NCBI GenBank assembly: GCA_001051155.2
Contig: JYIP02000007.1
Location: 4,094,342-4,158,341, forward strand
DNA: 64,000 bases
Direction of reading: 5' to 3'
Source: Chrysoporthe austroafricana
Lineage: Eukaryota; Ascomycota; Sordariomycetes; Diaporthales; Cryphonectriaceae
Every line of letters starts with the position of its first letter. Position 1 is the first letter of the stretch. The translations under genes and the position numbers were made by a program. Shown here in pieces: positions 10,891 to 22,121 of this stretch. The notes under the pieces are model-generated. The model made no database searches. It saw only the letters and a program-made list of their open reading frames with translations, and was not told the origin of the DNA.

Positions 10891-12190
10891 ACAGCTGCCG
10901 CACGACCACAGCTGTCCTGCGCGATCACAGCCGAGCAGGCTTATGTTCGCCTATGGCCGAATCTCCGCCTGTAGCTGGATGTCTGACCATAGCCGAATCA
11001 CGTGATCACGCGCACTGGTGCTGACACACGCGCTCCTCCTCTGTAGAGACCAACCAGCCCGTGCCTGCGATGGCAGCATCGCACTCCTGAGCTGTCGTGG
11101 CTCTTTGTCGAAGCTAGCTGTCTGCATGGCGTCCCCAGCATGCCCCACCCCCCTTCCTCTTTTGTGCATGCCAGCTGCCTGGGCGGCCTCACACCCCGCG
11201 AGGGCTCTCTCCTGTCTGGCTGGCTGTCTGTCTGCCTGTGTGCTGACCAGCAAGCCAAAGCAGGCACCATCACCTTGTCGGCTGGTGTCTGCCCAGCATG
11301 CCGCCTCCTTTGTCGACACCAGCTGCCTGGACAGTATTATGCCCCGTGGGTGTTCGCTCCTCTGCACACACGCTCTGCGTGCTGCCTGGGCGCCAGTACA
11401 CCTCCTCCCTCGTGGCCAGCTGCGTGCAGAGCATCACACCCCGCGGGCGTTGCTGGCAGGCTGTCTGCATGTATGCCGGCCGGCAAGCTAGAGCAAATAT
11501 CATCACCTTGTGCCTAGCATGCCTCCTCCTCCTTTGTTGACATCAGCTGCCTGGACAGCATCGCACCTCCTGGGCTGCCGAGGCATCCCCTCCTCCTCCT
11601 CTGTCGACACCAGCTGCCTGGACAGCATTATGCCTCGTGGGTGTTCCCTCTGCTGACGCCAGGTGGCTGAAGGGTGTCGCCCCTCCTCCTCTGTCGAAGC
11701 CAGCTGCCCGGACAGCATCGCACCTCCTGCTTCATGGCCAGCTGCATCACACCCTGCGGGCACTCCCAGATCTCCTCCCAGACCTCCAGCTGCCATTCCT
11801 CCCACCACTCCTCCTCTCCTCTTCGCACAGCCCGCACAGCTCCCACAGTCCCAAGAGCTTGCACAGCTCTTACAGCTCCTCTTGTATCGGACAGCAGCTC
11901 TTGTCCTTCGTCTTCCGGTAGGCTCCTCGTCCTGGCCCCTCCCAGCTTCTCTTCTGCTGACTACGCCTCTCAGCTCGCCACCTCCCGCCGCTGCCTCTCC
12001 CGATAACGCCCCTGCCCCCTCACCTGCCCTCGCCCGCGCCCTTTTACCTGCGCAACCCGCCCTGCGCCCACAGCACTTAGAGTTTGCCAGAGAGGCCCCC
12101 CCCTTTTTTTTGCCGGATACAGACCGACGGACCAGCTAGACAGGCCACCCGACCACGCACTACCCAGACGCGCCCGGGCTTGCACAGACG
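10848..12190 (+). repeat. Dispersed GC-rich element, copy A (longest)
   Basis: Begins with a (CA)n tract (10848-10888) and then has several TATGGCCGAAT / CATAGCCGAAT words. Next come CAACCAGCCCGTGCCTGCGA and a series of ~60-90-bp internal units centred on GACACCAGCTGCCTGGACAG. It ends with the CCCGATAACGCC block also seen in copy E. A copy of the T-tract repeat follows (12050-12190). Parts recur at 7.1, 15.9, 40.4 and 49.9 kb. No protein-coding gene is convincing inside it, so it is either a non-autonomous element or a large minisatellite array. Confidence 0.7.
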
Positions 12191-12420
12191 CACTGAGCGA
12201 TGCGCTATGCCCTATGCCGCCTGGCGGAGGCGATCCCGAAAGGAAATCAAGGCTGCCGGGCCCGTGCAGCGCTGTAGGGCGCGCCGGACCGCGAAGCGGT
12301 GCGCGCGCCGTCGCCTTCTCCCCCGCTGCCGCCGACAGCAGCCGTCATCTTCTGTGAACATGTGAAGGGCTGGCTACATTGTGCTTACGTAGTAGCTAGC
12401 CCGACCCGCAGAGCCGCTGC
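12191..12420. other. Upstream spacer of coiled-coil gene
   Basis: About 230 bp between the repeat element and the TATA box, including a GC-rich partly palindromic stretch near 12275-12310. No gene seen. Confidence 0.4.
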
Positions 12421-12428
12421 TATATAAA
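12421..12428 (+). promoter_or_regulatory. TATA box
   Basis: TATATAAA, 168 bp upstream of the ATG at 12589. It is followed by pyrimidine-rich leader DNA (CCCTCCCTCCCACC) typical of fungal transcript starts. It supports this gene being, or having recently been, expressed. Confidence 0.6.
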
Positions 12429-12588
12429 GCCCCGTCACGGCGCCTCCTCATTACCCACATCCGTTCTCCTCTCCCTCCCTCCCACCACCACCAGTCTTTA
12501 TCTACACAAGCCAGTCAGCCCTTATCTACCTGCTTTCCACCACCAAAACCCCTCACCCCTTGTTGCTCACCCGAAGCAGCACACGATT

Positions 12589-13218
12589 ATGCCTCCGGAA
12601 TTCCTGTCGACCTCGACGCCAAGCAGCGACGAGAGCGAGACGGCGGCGCCGCTGCTGCCGCCGCCGCTGCTGGCCGCGGCCGCGCCCCTGACGCGCGCCG
12701 ACTACGTGCGCTCGCGGCGCCGGCAGGACATGGCGCTGTGGCGCGAGCTCGGGGACGTGCACGACGGGGTCCAGGGCGCCCGCGACGACATCGGCCGCCG
12801 GTTTGCCGAGCTGGCCTTCTCCCTCGACTACCGGTTTGCGAGCACCGACAGCCAGTTCGAGAGCGTCGACGACCAGCTCGACGGGCTGCGCAGCGAGCTG
12901 GCCGGGCTGCGCGGCGCGTTTGACGAGCAGTGTTGCGAGCTTGTTAAGCTGCGCGTCGTTATTCGCCGGTCCGAAGCCAAGAGCGTGAACCGGGCCGTCC
13001 GGATGCCCCTCGACGGCCTCGAACCTCTCCCTGCTTACGATATCGCGACCAATCAGATTACAGAGCCGGATTATTTCCCCAAGAAGGCCAAGTTCCTCTT
13101 TGCGCTCAGGCAGCCCGACACCCCTTCCAAAATAAAACACCTCGTCTCTCTTATCAAGTTTTACGATCTCGACATAAATAAGCTTGCGGCCGAGCGCTGG
13201 GATGACGATGACGACGAT

Positions 13219-13249
<31 letters not shown>

Positions 13250-13386
13250 AGGAGGAAGTTCTGAATAGCAGCATCGGCTCGGAAAGCCTGACGGTTGAGG
13301 AGGCGGCGCGGCGGTTTCCCGTGCGGGCGGTCGACGCGCTGGCCAATATCTTTGGGGTGGACGAGAACAAAATCCTCGCCTTTTAG
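12589..13386 (+). CDS. Acidic coiled-coil protein
   Basis: Single-exon gene of 265 residues. An N-terminal Ser/Pro/Ala part is followed by a long charged helical region at about 35-130 with heptad-like spacing, beginning LTRADYVRSRRRQD. A conserved domain then includes NQITEPDYFPKKAKFLF and HLVSLIKFYDLDINKLA, followed by an uninterrupted Asp/Glu tract of ~19 residues and a short C-terminal domain. I recognise it as an uncharacterised Pezizomycotina family. A decayed copy lies at 46.4 kb and keeps the same order of motifs. The coiled coil and acidic tract suggest protein-protein or histone/basic-protein binding, which is inference only. It converges with the DUF7924 gene at 13986-15670. The 293-codon antisense ORF is a shadow. 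Confidence 0.75.
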
Positions 13387-13699
13387 GCTAGAGCAAAAGC
13401 AAGAGTCAGATGAATACTTGGATTGGCGACTCAAGAGTCACTATGAAATCTACCTAATGCAAAGAAACGTTCCAATTTTCTATATCCATCTCTTCAGTTC
13501 CGGATCGCTTGGACAGCCCTGCGATCCTAGCTATCCAGGATCGTGCGGATAGCCCCGCTATCCGAGATGTTCCTGTCGTGGATGTTAGATCTAGGAGGCA
13601 AGGGTTATCGCCTGGCTGCGTACGGGCCACAAGATGGTCCGAGCATACAATTCTGTGTCTGGACACAGAATTTAGGCCTGCCCTCTTGCCATCTCCTAC

Positions 13700-13845
13700 C
13701 GCCGCCCGCACCTTTTTTGCCTGCGGCCCCTTGCCTCGCGTCTGCCCATAGCACCCCACAGCACTGCGAGTTGGCCAGAGAGCGCCCCCTTTTTTTTTTT
13801 TGCGGACAGACAGACGGACCATATTTCGTCTAGATGTCGTAAAGA
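13700..13845 (+). repeat. Short dispersed repeat with T-tract, copy 3
   Basis: GCGGCCCCTTGCCTCGCGTC, CACAGCACTGCGAGTTGGCC, a 12-T run and then GACAGACAGACGGACC. It matches the copies at 9.70 and 12.05 kb in order and strand. It lies in the 600-bp space between two convergent genes. Confidence 0.7.
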
Positions 13846-13985
13846 GCATCTTGCCGCAGCTCCTTCCCCTAGCCGGGACATGCGAAAAAACAATACATAT
13901 TCCTGCGACAACAATCACGAGGAGCTCACGGGATCGCCAACCTATCGAGTCGTTCGTTCTACACGAGATATATTATTAAACAATA

Positions 13986-15670
13986 TTAACTATCCCTGGT
14001 CTGTGCTGCTAACCGCTTGGAACGACGGGGGCCTAGCGGGGGGCTCTGTGAAGTCCTATGCCGCTTTTTGGAAGAGGTCCTTCTGCTGCGGTGGTGGGCC
14101 GTTTCCTGGTATCGCGCTCGAGGCGAAGCTTGTTGAGGTGCTCGCCGCCCGTTCCGTAGCAGCATCCAACCCAGACGTCTGGCTGTAGACCGGCTGGCTG
14201 TCTTGTCCGTCGGCGGGCGGGATCCCGTCGACGTCCTCTGCCGCATGGTGCGGCTCGCGGTCCACGTCGTCGCCGTCCGAGCTGGAAGCGCTCTCCTCCT
14301 CGGCTGCAGCGGTCGCTGCCTCGTATTTGGCATTTGCGTCGCGGATAAAGGTATCCCGGTACCGCTTCGCGAGATCCCGCGCGTTCCTGAAGCCGTAACT
14401 CCTCTGATAAACTCTCTCCGACTATTCGTTATCGAGTAGTTGCCCACCTTCGTCATATGGTATTGCGGCCGTTCCCCCCCCCCCCGCGACCAGTTGGCGC
14501 GGCAATATGGTGGGCATAGAGTACGAGGTGACCGCCGTGATATGTTATGCTGAATGTATATGGCTTGCCGTCGTAAATTGGCTCTTTTGCGCCATAGTTC
14601 TGCAGGCTATGTACAGCACGTGCTCCAACGGCTCCGTCATAGAGAGCTTGTTGAATGGCTACCGCTAAGGACCCATCTGGCCCTTTGAATTCCACGAAAC
14701 AGTTTGGTGCCATAGGTTTAGTTACCGTCGGTGATGGGACAATGTAATCGCCGAGCTCGTCGCGGACGGATGGATCCAGTTGTACAGGCAATGCGCCATA
14801 ATATATGTCTGGCTTGGCCGGTTCTATAGAGCCGTCCGTAAGCGGTTCCAGATTTGCGAATATTGTATTGAAAGCGCGGGGCTCGTCCCACTTCCGTGGT
14901 CCAATAATTGTGGGCATGATGTCGAATTTTATATCGTTTTTATCAATGGCCATGTCATGGCATTCTTCAAAGGCCTTAAACGCGTCTCTGGAAAAGCGAG
15001 AGCGCGAGAGTGACGGCCTCCGGGCCGCCAGCGCCTTGCGTATGCCCTTCAAGTTTGGCTTTGGCGACATCCAAACTGGATAGATAGCATTATCGACCAG
15101 ATGCAGTTCTAAAGTATCACCATTGGGACCCTGTAACTTCTTGGGATGAGCCTTGCCCGCCCCCGAGCCTGTTGCGGTTGTGACATTTGTTGGGTCGGCA
15201 GACGTGGTAGGTCGGGCTCGGGCTGGGGAGCTCATGGCGCCAGCAGGTCGAGAATTCCTTGCTGCGGGTGCGGGAAAAGGGTACCCTCGAAGGTTATATA
15301 GGTCTGGGCCGCCGTGGCGTGTAAACCGAGTAAGCGGGTCGGCAGGTATCGGCGCCGGAAGAGGGAGTGGGGGTTGTAGGAGACGGACGCGGCGGTCGAG
15401 TTCTTCCAAGGCCTTGCGGGTCAGGGGGACCGCCGACGGCGGGGGATCGACGGTCTCTTCTGCTGGGGGACTGTCGCGTGCTGTCTGGTCTCGGCGTGGC
15501 CGCTTGGCTGGGTGCTCGCTTCGCGTGGGACGGTCGTGCTGTGAGGGCTCATCGTTGTGGTGTCTTCTTCGGTCCTGCGGTCTCGGTCTCGCTGCGAGGG
15601 AATATCCTGTAGAAGGCTCGGCTGTGAGAGGTGCCCGCGTTGACCGCATAGCGTTGAGGTATTCACTCAA
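13986..15670 (-). pseudogene. DUF7924-type nuclease-like gene, two frameshifts
   Basis: The main frame (15670-14453, 405 residues) starts with a low-complexity Arg/Pro-rich part. The conserved domain has KPDIYYG (Asp288) and CFVEFKGPDG (Glu327, Lys329), then AVAIQQALYDGAVGARAVHSLQ. The D...E-x-K...Q spacing is that of PD-(D/E)XK nuclease folds, and I recognise the domain as fungal DUF7924. At a C-run (14474-14487) the frame breaks. In another frame the expected continuation YHMTKVGNYS follows, and near 14400 a further one-base shift is needed to reach RNARDLAKRYRDTFI and the acidic tail. So it is a recent pseudogene, or the homopolymer is mis-sequenced. A TATA-like element lies at 15841-15852, 171 bp upstream. 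A shuffled partial copy sits at 30.2 kb. Confidence 0.75.
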
Positions 15671-15889
15671 CCAGTACGATTATAGGGTGCGGCGAGCTAA
15701 CCGATGCGAAATACGCTTGGAGTAGAGTTGTTACTGAATACTCTGGCTATATGGGTAGCATTGATATGATTGGCGAATGAGACGTGCGTGAGAGAGCGGG
15801 ATCTGGAAGGTAGACTCGGTCTCTAGAAGACCTGAGCTTCTATTATATATATGTCTGATCTCTATGCTCTTTTCTTAAAAACTATATTC

Positions 15890-16640
15890 ACTGAGTAAGC
15901 TATAGTCACTAAGTAGGCTGCTGTCACCAAGCAAGCTATAGTCACTGAGCAAGCCATGGTCACTGAGCAGAAGTGACAAGCACTAGCGCGGTCCTTACCT
16001 GCTGCTCCTGCCCTGCCCTGCCCTGCCCTGCCTTGCGCCACGCTATACGCGAGGTGATCATGCCCTGCAGGTAGCTCTCCCACAAGGGAAGAGGGGATGC
16101 TCACGAGGTGCAGTGCTGGCCACAGAGGAAGACAGGACGCGTCACCAGCCCAGGGGGTCGGTAGTCTCCAGGCAGCTGGCATCAGCAGAGGAGGAGGAGG
16201 GGGCATGCTGGGGGACGCCATGCAGGCAGCTGGATGTGACAAAGAAAGGAAGAGCTTCGACAGACAGCGCAGGAGGGTGATGATGCCATCGCAGGCACGG
16301 GCTAGTCTGCAGGTACGGGCTGGTCTGGTTCTGCACAGAGGAGGAGCGCGTGTGTCAGCACCAGCGCGCGTGAGCACGTGGGTTCGGCTATGGTCGGACA
16401 TGCATTCACTCGGCTATGAGCGGACATTCGGCTGTAGTCGGACATAAGCCTGCTTGGCTGTGATCGTGCGGGGCACTGCGGGGACGGCTGTGTGCGTGGG
16501 GCCTTGGCTATGTGCGCTGGCAGCCTTGTCCCCACCAGCCTTGTCCCCACCAGCCTTGTCCCTGCCAGCCTTGTCTCCCCCAGCAGCCAGCCCCCTCTGG
16601 GTCCAGGACCCTGGCGGAAGGGACGTACTTTCCGGTCGGC
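15890..16640 (-). repeat. Dispersed GC-rich element, copy B
   Basis: Reverse-complement relative of copy A. Read on the minus strand it contains the repeated 19-bp word near ATGTCCGACCATAGCCGAA, then CCAGCCCGTACCTGC and CGATGGCATCATCACC, and CAGCTGCC-type internal units. On the plus strand four variants of TTCGGCTATGGTCGGACAT lie between 16380 and 16450. An 18-bp CAGCCTTGTCCCCACCAGCC-type tandem follows at 16520-16575. Confidence 0.65.
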
Positions 16641-16749
16641 CAGGGGAGAGGGTGGTGGCCTGACAGGTTTCGAAGGAACTATGCCTGAAATGAACAAAAT
16701 ACCTGCAGTCTGAAGCTGTTGAGATTACAGCATAGAGCGGATCTAGATA

Positions 16750-17160
16750 GGCGGTGCACCCGCCAACGCAGCATGAGGACATGGCGGGCTTCCATACACA
16801 CAACAGCAGAAAATATTGGTTTCTCTACCAGAATCTGGACAGATGGAGCAGTACCTGGCACGACAAGTCTGGTAACCAAAAGAAAAGAGGGTTGTCGAAT
16901 TTGCCTATGACTCAGGCTGCTCTGACCAGTTCTATGGAAGAGGAGGATATGTTACTGTCTCGGAGGTCAAGGAGTCGTGGCACCCCGAGGGAGGTATATT
17001 TCACAAAGACGAGGTTAGAGAATAGGAATTTTCTGGGGGCAGCGGGTTTCTGGTGCGGTTTGGGGTACACACTGGCCTGTCCTGTGCCCCTGACGGCGTT
17101 ATGAGCGAGATGAGATTTGAAGTTTTCAAGGGCGAGGCTAAGAGAAAGCATCAAGACTAG
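16750..17160 (+). other. Possible unrecognised coding relic
   Basis: One frame reads AYDSGCSDQFYGRGGYVTVS then VKESWHPEGGIFHKDEVRE before a stop; after a frame change coding-like sequence resumes (GFLVRFGVHTGLSCAPDGV). Composition and word use look protein-like, unlike the surrounding repeats. I do not recognise the family and cannot define a start, so this may be a gene fragment. Confidence 0.3.
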
Positions 17161-17817
17161 GGACAGGGCCCGGAAGTAGCGCCAAAATTAGCTTTAACCC
17201 TTAATTTATAAGAGCTTGCTAATAAGGCCTTCTTGCCTCTGGTATCTCGTCGAGATGCGAGTGGGCTTTCCGCAGGGGCGACTGAGGAGATACTGAATGA
17301 CCTGAGCTGGTTCAGTGCCAGCATAAAGGGCCCGGATTTAGGGCACTGAGGTCCTGAAAAGCAGCGGGGAATCGCTGCACTGTAGGTGCCATGCACTGAA
17401 TCTTAGACTACAATACTTGTAGGCGATAATGCTCTGATGGGGAGGTCGCTGTCCTCCTGTGCGGTACTAATCCGATAGGATAGTGGCTTTTTAGGGGAGC
17501 CTTTCACCCACCAGCCCAACCTGCAGCATGCCGTAGTAGTTCCTAGCGACTCGAAGGGACTTTCGCAAGTGCACCTAGATATGACACTTGCATAAACGCA
17601 CATGCACGAGTACGAGTTGTCAACCGAATCAAAATCTTGAACAACAAGCTGGCGGGAAGTTAACTGATTGATCTTTGGACTAATACATGTAAATCACAAA
17701 TTTGATATTCCATTCAGTTTCCTTTCTTCTTTACTTCGATCAGTCATTCACACGGATATGAATAGCTTCCGCCTACTTGTTGGCTTCCTTACTGGCCATT
17801 CAGACAGAGCAACCACG
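17161..17817. other. Non-genic stretch
   Basis: No ORF with recognisable motifs, no repeat matching elsewhere in the window, and no RNA gene seen. Confidence 0.4.
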
Positions 17818-18066
17818 ATGACACATCCCAATTTCGAGCCACCGTACCAGGAAACTCCTTGTCAGCAGCATAATCATTCCCAGGAAGCCCTAGATATTAT
17901 CGAGGAAACCGGCTATATCCTCAAAGGCCTCAAGAGCCGTTTGGAAGAAATCGGTAGATTGCGCAAGGATCATGACCATGAGCGCCGATGTGGCGGAATA
18001 GCTACGGAGCATTTCGACGACAAGTTGATAAAATGTCACGACGACCTCTCGAACAACTGTGGATAA
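17818..18066 (+). CDS. Possible small orphan protein
   Basis: 82 codons from an ATG at 17818 (an in-frame ATG also lies at 17758). The middle, EALDIIEETGYILKGLKSRL, reads as a helix with coiled-coil-like spacing, followed by a charged DHDHERR stretch. No family recognised, and the antisense frame is also open. Kept as a weak candidate because composition differs from the neighbouring noise. Confidence 0.25.
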   Translation: MTHPNFEPPYQETPCQQHNHSQEALDIIEETGYILKGLKSRLEEIGRLRKDHDHERRCGGIATEHFDDKLIKCHDDLSNNCG

Positions 18067-19101
18067 TTTGAGGACTGGGTTTAAGGCATTCAAAAATTTC
18101 ACGAAGCCTGAATGAGGAGCAGATGCCTGAATAGGGTATTGGCAGTCGCGGCGTTGATTCTGGCGGTTCTAGTGGTCAGCTACAGCAGAACACGGTAGCA
18201 ACATGCAGTCAATTGTAGACCACCACTGAGCCATTGGTCATGACTGAACGGCTTTCCAACAGAGTTGGCGCCGTAGCGATGACACGGTTGGCTCCTGGAA
18301 GCGGAATGTGTGATTGTTAGAATTTAACGCAACTCGGCTGCTAATTGGCATGATGCGTTCGTTAGTGGCCGTAAGTGGCGTCTGGGTTAGTGCAGGTGAG
18401 TTGTTGGAATACCAGTGCCTATACCAATAGTGAAGGAATAGGTACTGTACCATTCGGCTCGCCAGGACCACTATGCGCGGGGCTAGACGATCAGTGGACA
18501 CATTTGATCCCCCGCAGACACGCTGTGTCAGTCATGCGGCACAATTCTTTTACTGTGTGTCACTCGAATACGACTGCTCACTTGATATAGATCGTTGAGT
18601 TGATGATTTGGCACCACCGAACGTAGAAGAAGCTCGTTCTCCATTTATATTCGGTCTTTGTGGTTGTCTCTTCAACTTGCAACGGTGGTTCTAACACTCT
18701 GCCTTGAGACGCTACTGTGTTGCTAAAGCCGACGCCGGTGTTGACGCGGAATGCTTATTTCTGGGCCTGGGGTCAGTCGTGCTGTTTTTGAGGAGCTAGG
18801 ATATATCCAACAATAGATTATACTTCTCCCTCTTGCTCCGTGTGGTTGTTGAACGAGTCGCGGTCTGTAAGGGGGTTTCTAGCACTTCTTACACAGACCT
18901 GAAGCCGCATGACGGAAACCATGATTATCAAAATGAAATAGATCTATTGTCCATTTTGAAGCCATGATCTGACCCTCCAAGATGACGACTACGGAATGTA
19001 TTAGTTCACAGTCGAGCTTAGATGGAATAGAGGTCTCCTATATTATGGTTGAGTTATTCTCGTGCTTTGCATGACAGCTAGAGCACTGCTATGAAGACTG
19101 C
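18067..19101. other. Non-genic stretch
   Basis: About 1 kb of moderately AT-rich DNA with only short ORFs and frequent stops in all frames. Nothing recognised. Confidence 0.5.
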
Positions 19102-19755
19102 CTATTGTAAAGTGAACTCGAAATCAATTAGTTTATAAGACAAGGCTTGAGAGCTTCTAGCCATCGTGTATTCTATCCATACACCCTCAGGTAGCGGCAC
19201 TGTTGCTAGTTCTCCTCGCGGCATGGCCAAATCTTTGTCCAACTTCTTAAGGTCAACAAACATTTTGATCACATCCGTCGGGCCATCCACGTCTACTGTA
19301 GATAAGGTGACGTTTAGATCTCCTCCGCTGTCAGACTCCACAATCCTCGCACGATCGTTCAACGTGTTCTGGCTGGCGTAATTTGGACTTAGTCGCCTCC
19401 AAAGAGAGAGAAAGATGCTAGAGAGTCTTGTAGGTATGACCGGAAGACCTTCGATTCCTGCGATGTTTGCAATTCATGGCCGCCTATTGTTATCAGTGAG
19501 CGAGACCAACCTGCCGTCGCTCTGTGAAGGACGGTGGTATGAACCACTGAAAAGAGCATCTGAAAGGAAGTCATAGATCCTCCTGAATAGTGATTCGCTA
19601 GCGATTGAAAATAGATTATAGATCCTACGCAAGAGCCATTCAGTTTCAACCCTTATAGAAAAAGCCGTCTGCATTTGAGGATGATCCTCTACTACCGGAG
19701 TTGTAAGGAAGACATCTCTGCATATTACCGTAGAAGATGAATGTGAGAGTTCCAT
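19102..19755 (-). CDS. Possible two-exon hypothetical protein
   Basis: Two open stretches on the minus strand follow each other: 19755-19474 (start MELSHSSSTVICRD, later RIYNLFSIASESLFRRIYDF) and 19370-19102 (QNTLNDRARIVESDSGGDLN through VWIEYTMARSS). Between them are a plausible branch site (GCGACTAAG) and an AG acceptor just before CAGAACACG. The donor is uncertain, since GTTGGT or GTCTCG would both be needed before the in-frame stop. The second part looks like a real globular domain. No family recognised, and the exon boundary is not settled. Confidence 0.3.
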
Positions 19756-20419
19756 ATCGACGTTTCTCGGGCCTGCCGCAATCTGTTTACCATCGAGTCA
19801 ACGCTTTTGGACTGCAAAACAGTTGTATTAGGACTTGTATACATTGCAATGACTCCCATAGGTCTGCATCGATTCTAGGATGACGGCCAAACATTTCTCC
19901 AGTCCGGAGATGAGGCGAGCCTATGAATGTGTTGATAGGCGGGCCGGAAGTGAAGCAGCTGCTGGTATCACCCTATCTCCTGAAGCAGTCACCTCTCCTC
20001 TTGTCTTTTCATTTGCGGACTTCGACTCCCATTATATCTAAGGTGGCAATTGTGAAAGAGTGACTTATCATAGCAGCTTAGTCACTTGCGGTGGCTGGTC
20101 TGATTGAACGACGATGCGACACTTGGCGTACCTTTGACTTCACAGCACTCGACGGAAAAGAAGAGCGGACGGCATATCGGTTCACCGAGAATATCTACAA
20201 CTCATGGATGCCTAGTCACTTTTCGGAGAGCCTGTTCGGCCATCGGCCAGTTACCGTCCCAGGTAGACTTCAGCGCCCAAGTGCTTTCCGACTCGACCGG
20301 CCCGTCTCCTAGGACTTGGAGGATCTCGCGCGGTTTCTTGCCGCTACTCTGGCAAACTGGGACAGACAAAGGGATGCTTTTGGTTTGACGCACAGGATCA
20401 CTCCGGTATAAGTCGGCCC
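19756..20419. other. Non-genic stretch with weak coding-like scrap
   Basis: Around 20145-20390 a plus-strand frame reads YRFTENIYNSWMPSHFSESL and, after one stop, DLEDLARFLAATLANWDRQ. This may be a decayed domain of unknown type. Nothing else supported. Confidence 0.25.
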
Positions 20420-20610
20420 TGCAGAACCCGCGCCCCGCGCCTGACCCCAGCACCGCGAATCTGCCAGAAGGCCCTCCTTTTCCTGTTACTCGCCAGACAC
20501 AGACCAGATACGGACCAGACCAGACCGGCCAGGCCACCCTGCCGCGCACCACCACCCTCCCCTGCCCGGAACCACCCAGACGCACTCCATCTCTCCCCCG
20601 CAGCCGCCCC
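20420..20610 (+). repeat. Short dispersed repeat, copy 4
   Basis: CCGCGCCTGACCCCAGCACC, GCGAATCTGCCAGAAGGCCC, then CAGACACAGACCAGATACGG and a GGCCACCCTGCC block ending ACCACCCAGACGC. It corresponds to the 12.05-kb copy in order and strand, here without a long T-tract. Confidence 0.6.
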
Positions 20611-20948
20611 AAGCAGCCACCAAATGCGCGACCAGCTGCGGGACGAGATCCACGCTCAAAGCCTTTTATCTACTATCGCTTTTGAGTTTTTATCAGAATG
20701 CTAGCATATCATCAAAGATATCCTTATGGTTATGGCCAAGAGCAATCTAGCTCAAGACCTGAGATCTTGTTGCAAGGCAATAATATTTCATTGTTGATCT
20801 AGTACGTCTGTAATGCGATAAGAAGTCCGTACTGTGCACCCAGCATTTATTTATTTCAACCCAGAAAGCCAAGGCCATATCATAACTTCTTCTGAGGGGA
20901 CCAATACATACTCTCACGCATTCCCGGCTACCATTCATTACACTCAAG

Positions 20949-22121
20949 ATGTCGTCGTCTCCATCATCTAGTCCAAGTACCCCAGATGGCTTCCCCTCTG
21001 GGACTCCGGAGCAGATGATGCAGGACAATGGTTACGATCGCAGTCAGGCATGGACTCAGCTTGTGCCGCATGCTCCAGCCGACCTCCCAGAGACGACCAT
21101 TTTTGAGATCCTCCCAAGTACATCGGCACAAGATTCCGGTCCTACTGCAAATTTGGGCAACCTATCTTTGCCTCTAGAAGTCGCGCAACAAATATGCTGC
21201 AAGTTCGATATATCTACTGCGTTAGCGTTCAGTCAGGTTAACCGGCGGGCTAGGGAGGTTATCGTTAGTACCTGGGAGATTCGCCAGCTCCGCCAGCACC
21301 TTACCGGATGCCTATGGGTCCTCTTTAAAACCAAGGCAGCTCGTTTTACAGAAGTAATACCGCTCTACGATGCTCTGTTTAGCAAGGTATGCAGCTACTG
21401 CAATCAGCATTTCGGTAGTTTCCTCTTTATGTTAACGACGCGGCGGTGCTGCTTCTATTGTCTCCACCAGCGTAACGAGATCCAACCCGTATTCTCCTAT
21501 AACTTGGAACGTTTATGCGAGCTATCCCTTCATGAGATAAAGAATTTGGGGGCAGTTATATGCAATAACCCCAGGGCAAGTATGAGACCGTGGACGGGCT
21601 ATCTTGTTGAGTACGAGACGGCCATAAAGCTGTTGCGAGCAGCCAATTCTTCCAGGCAGTGGGACCCGAACGCCTTTTCTACATATAGCAATGTAGAACG
21701 CGTGAAGGCAAGGAGGCTCTCTGCCACCCCACTGCCTTATGTAGACCCCCAGACCCAACTTGTCCAGAAGCCATTGGCCTGCAGCGGCTGCTATTTCAAC
21801 GGCAACGTGGTCCCCCCCGAGGGCTATAACAACCCCCTGGACCACAGAAGACATTCGATCTTCTCTTGGCGCAGTATTCTCTACCTGCGGGAGGATTTCC
21901 TGCGGCACGTGCGCGCGTGCGAGAACGCCAGGCGGGTGTACGAGATCCTTGGGGAGGCCCCCGGCAATCCAGAGCGGCTAACCCGGAATACGAAATTGTA
22001 TATCCTACGGTCGATAAATCCTCGAGAGATCTGGGGCGGTAGCTGGGTCCTTTTCATTCTCATTCGGCTGTCGGCCAACCTTGAGGACTCTCACGATCAA
22101 ATCATAAATATGATATTTTGA
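20949..22121 (+). CDS. F-box protein with Cys zinc motif
   Basis: Single-exon, intact 390-residue gene. After a Ser/Pro-rich N-terminus, residues ~70-112 form an F-box-like helix set (LSLPLEVAQQICCKFDISTA, then SQVNRRAREV). F-boxes bind Skp1 in SCF ubiquitin ligases. A cysteine pair module follows: CSYC at 148-151 and CCFYC at 167-171. The order F-box then C-x2-C...C-x2-C is a common fungal F-box class in which the zinc module precedes a ~200-residue substrate-side domain. Here that domain also contains CSGC (~280) and a C-terminal positively charged part. The substrate is unknown. No operon-like neighbour; the next gene, at 24-25 kb, is convergent. Confidence 0.8.
   Translation: MSSSPSSSPSTPDGFPSGTPEQMMQDNGYDRSQAWTQLVPHAPADLPETTIFEILPSTSAQDSGPTANLGNLSLPLEVAQQICCKFDISTALAFSQVNRRAREVIVSTWEIRQLRQHLTGCLWVLFKTKAARFTEVIPLYDALFSKVCSYCNQHFGSFLFMLTTRRCCFYCLHQRNEIQPVFSYNLERLCELSLHEIKNLGAVICNNPRASMRPWTGYLVEYETAIKLLRAANSSRQWDPNAFSTYSNVERVKARRLSATPLPYVDPQTQLVQKPLACSGCYFNGNVVPPEGYNNPLDHRRHSIFSWRSILYLREDFLRHVRACENARRVYEILGEAPGNPERLTRNTKLYILRSINPREIWGGSWVLFILIRLSANLEDSHDQIINMIF

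Noticed and set aside
12553..13434. 293-codon minus ORF opposite the coiled-coil gene
   Set aside because: It is the antisense shadow of a gene with a TATA box, family motifs and a decayed paralogue in the sense direction.
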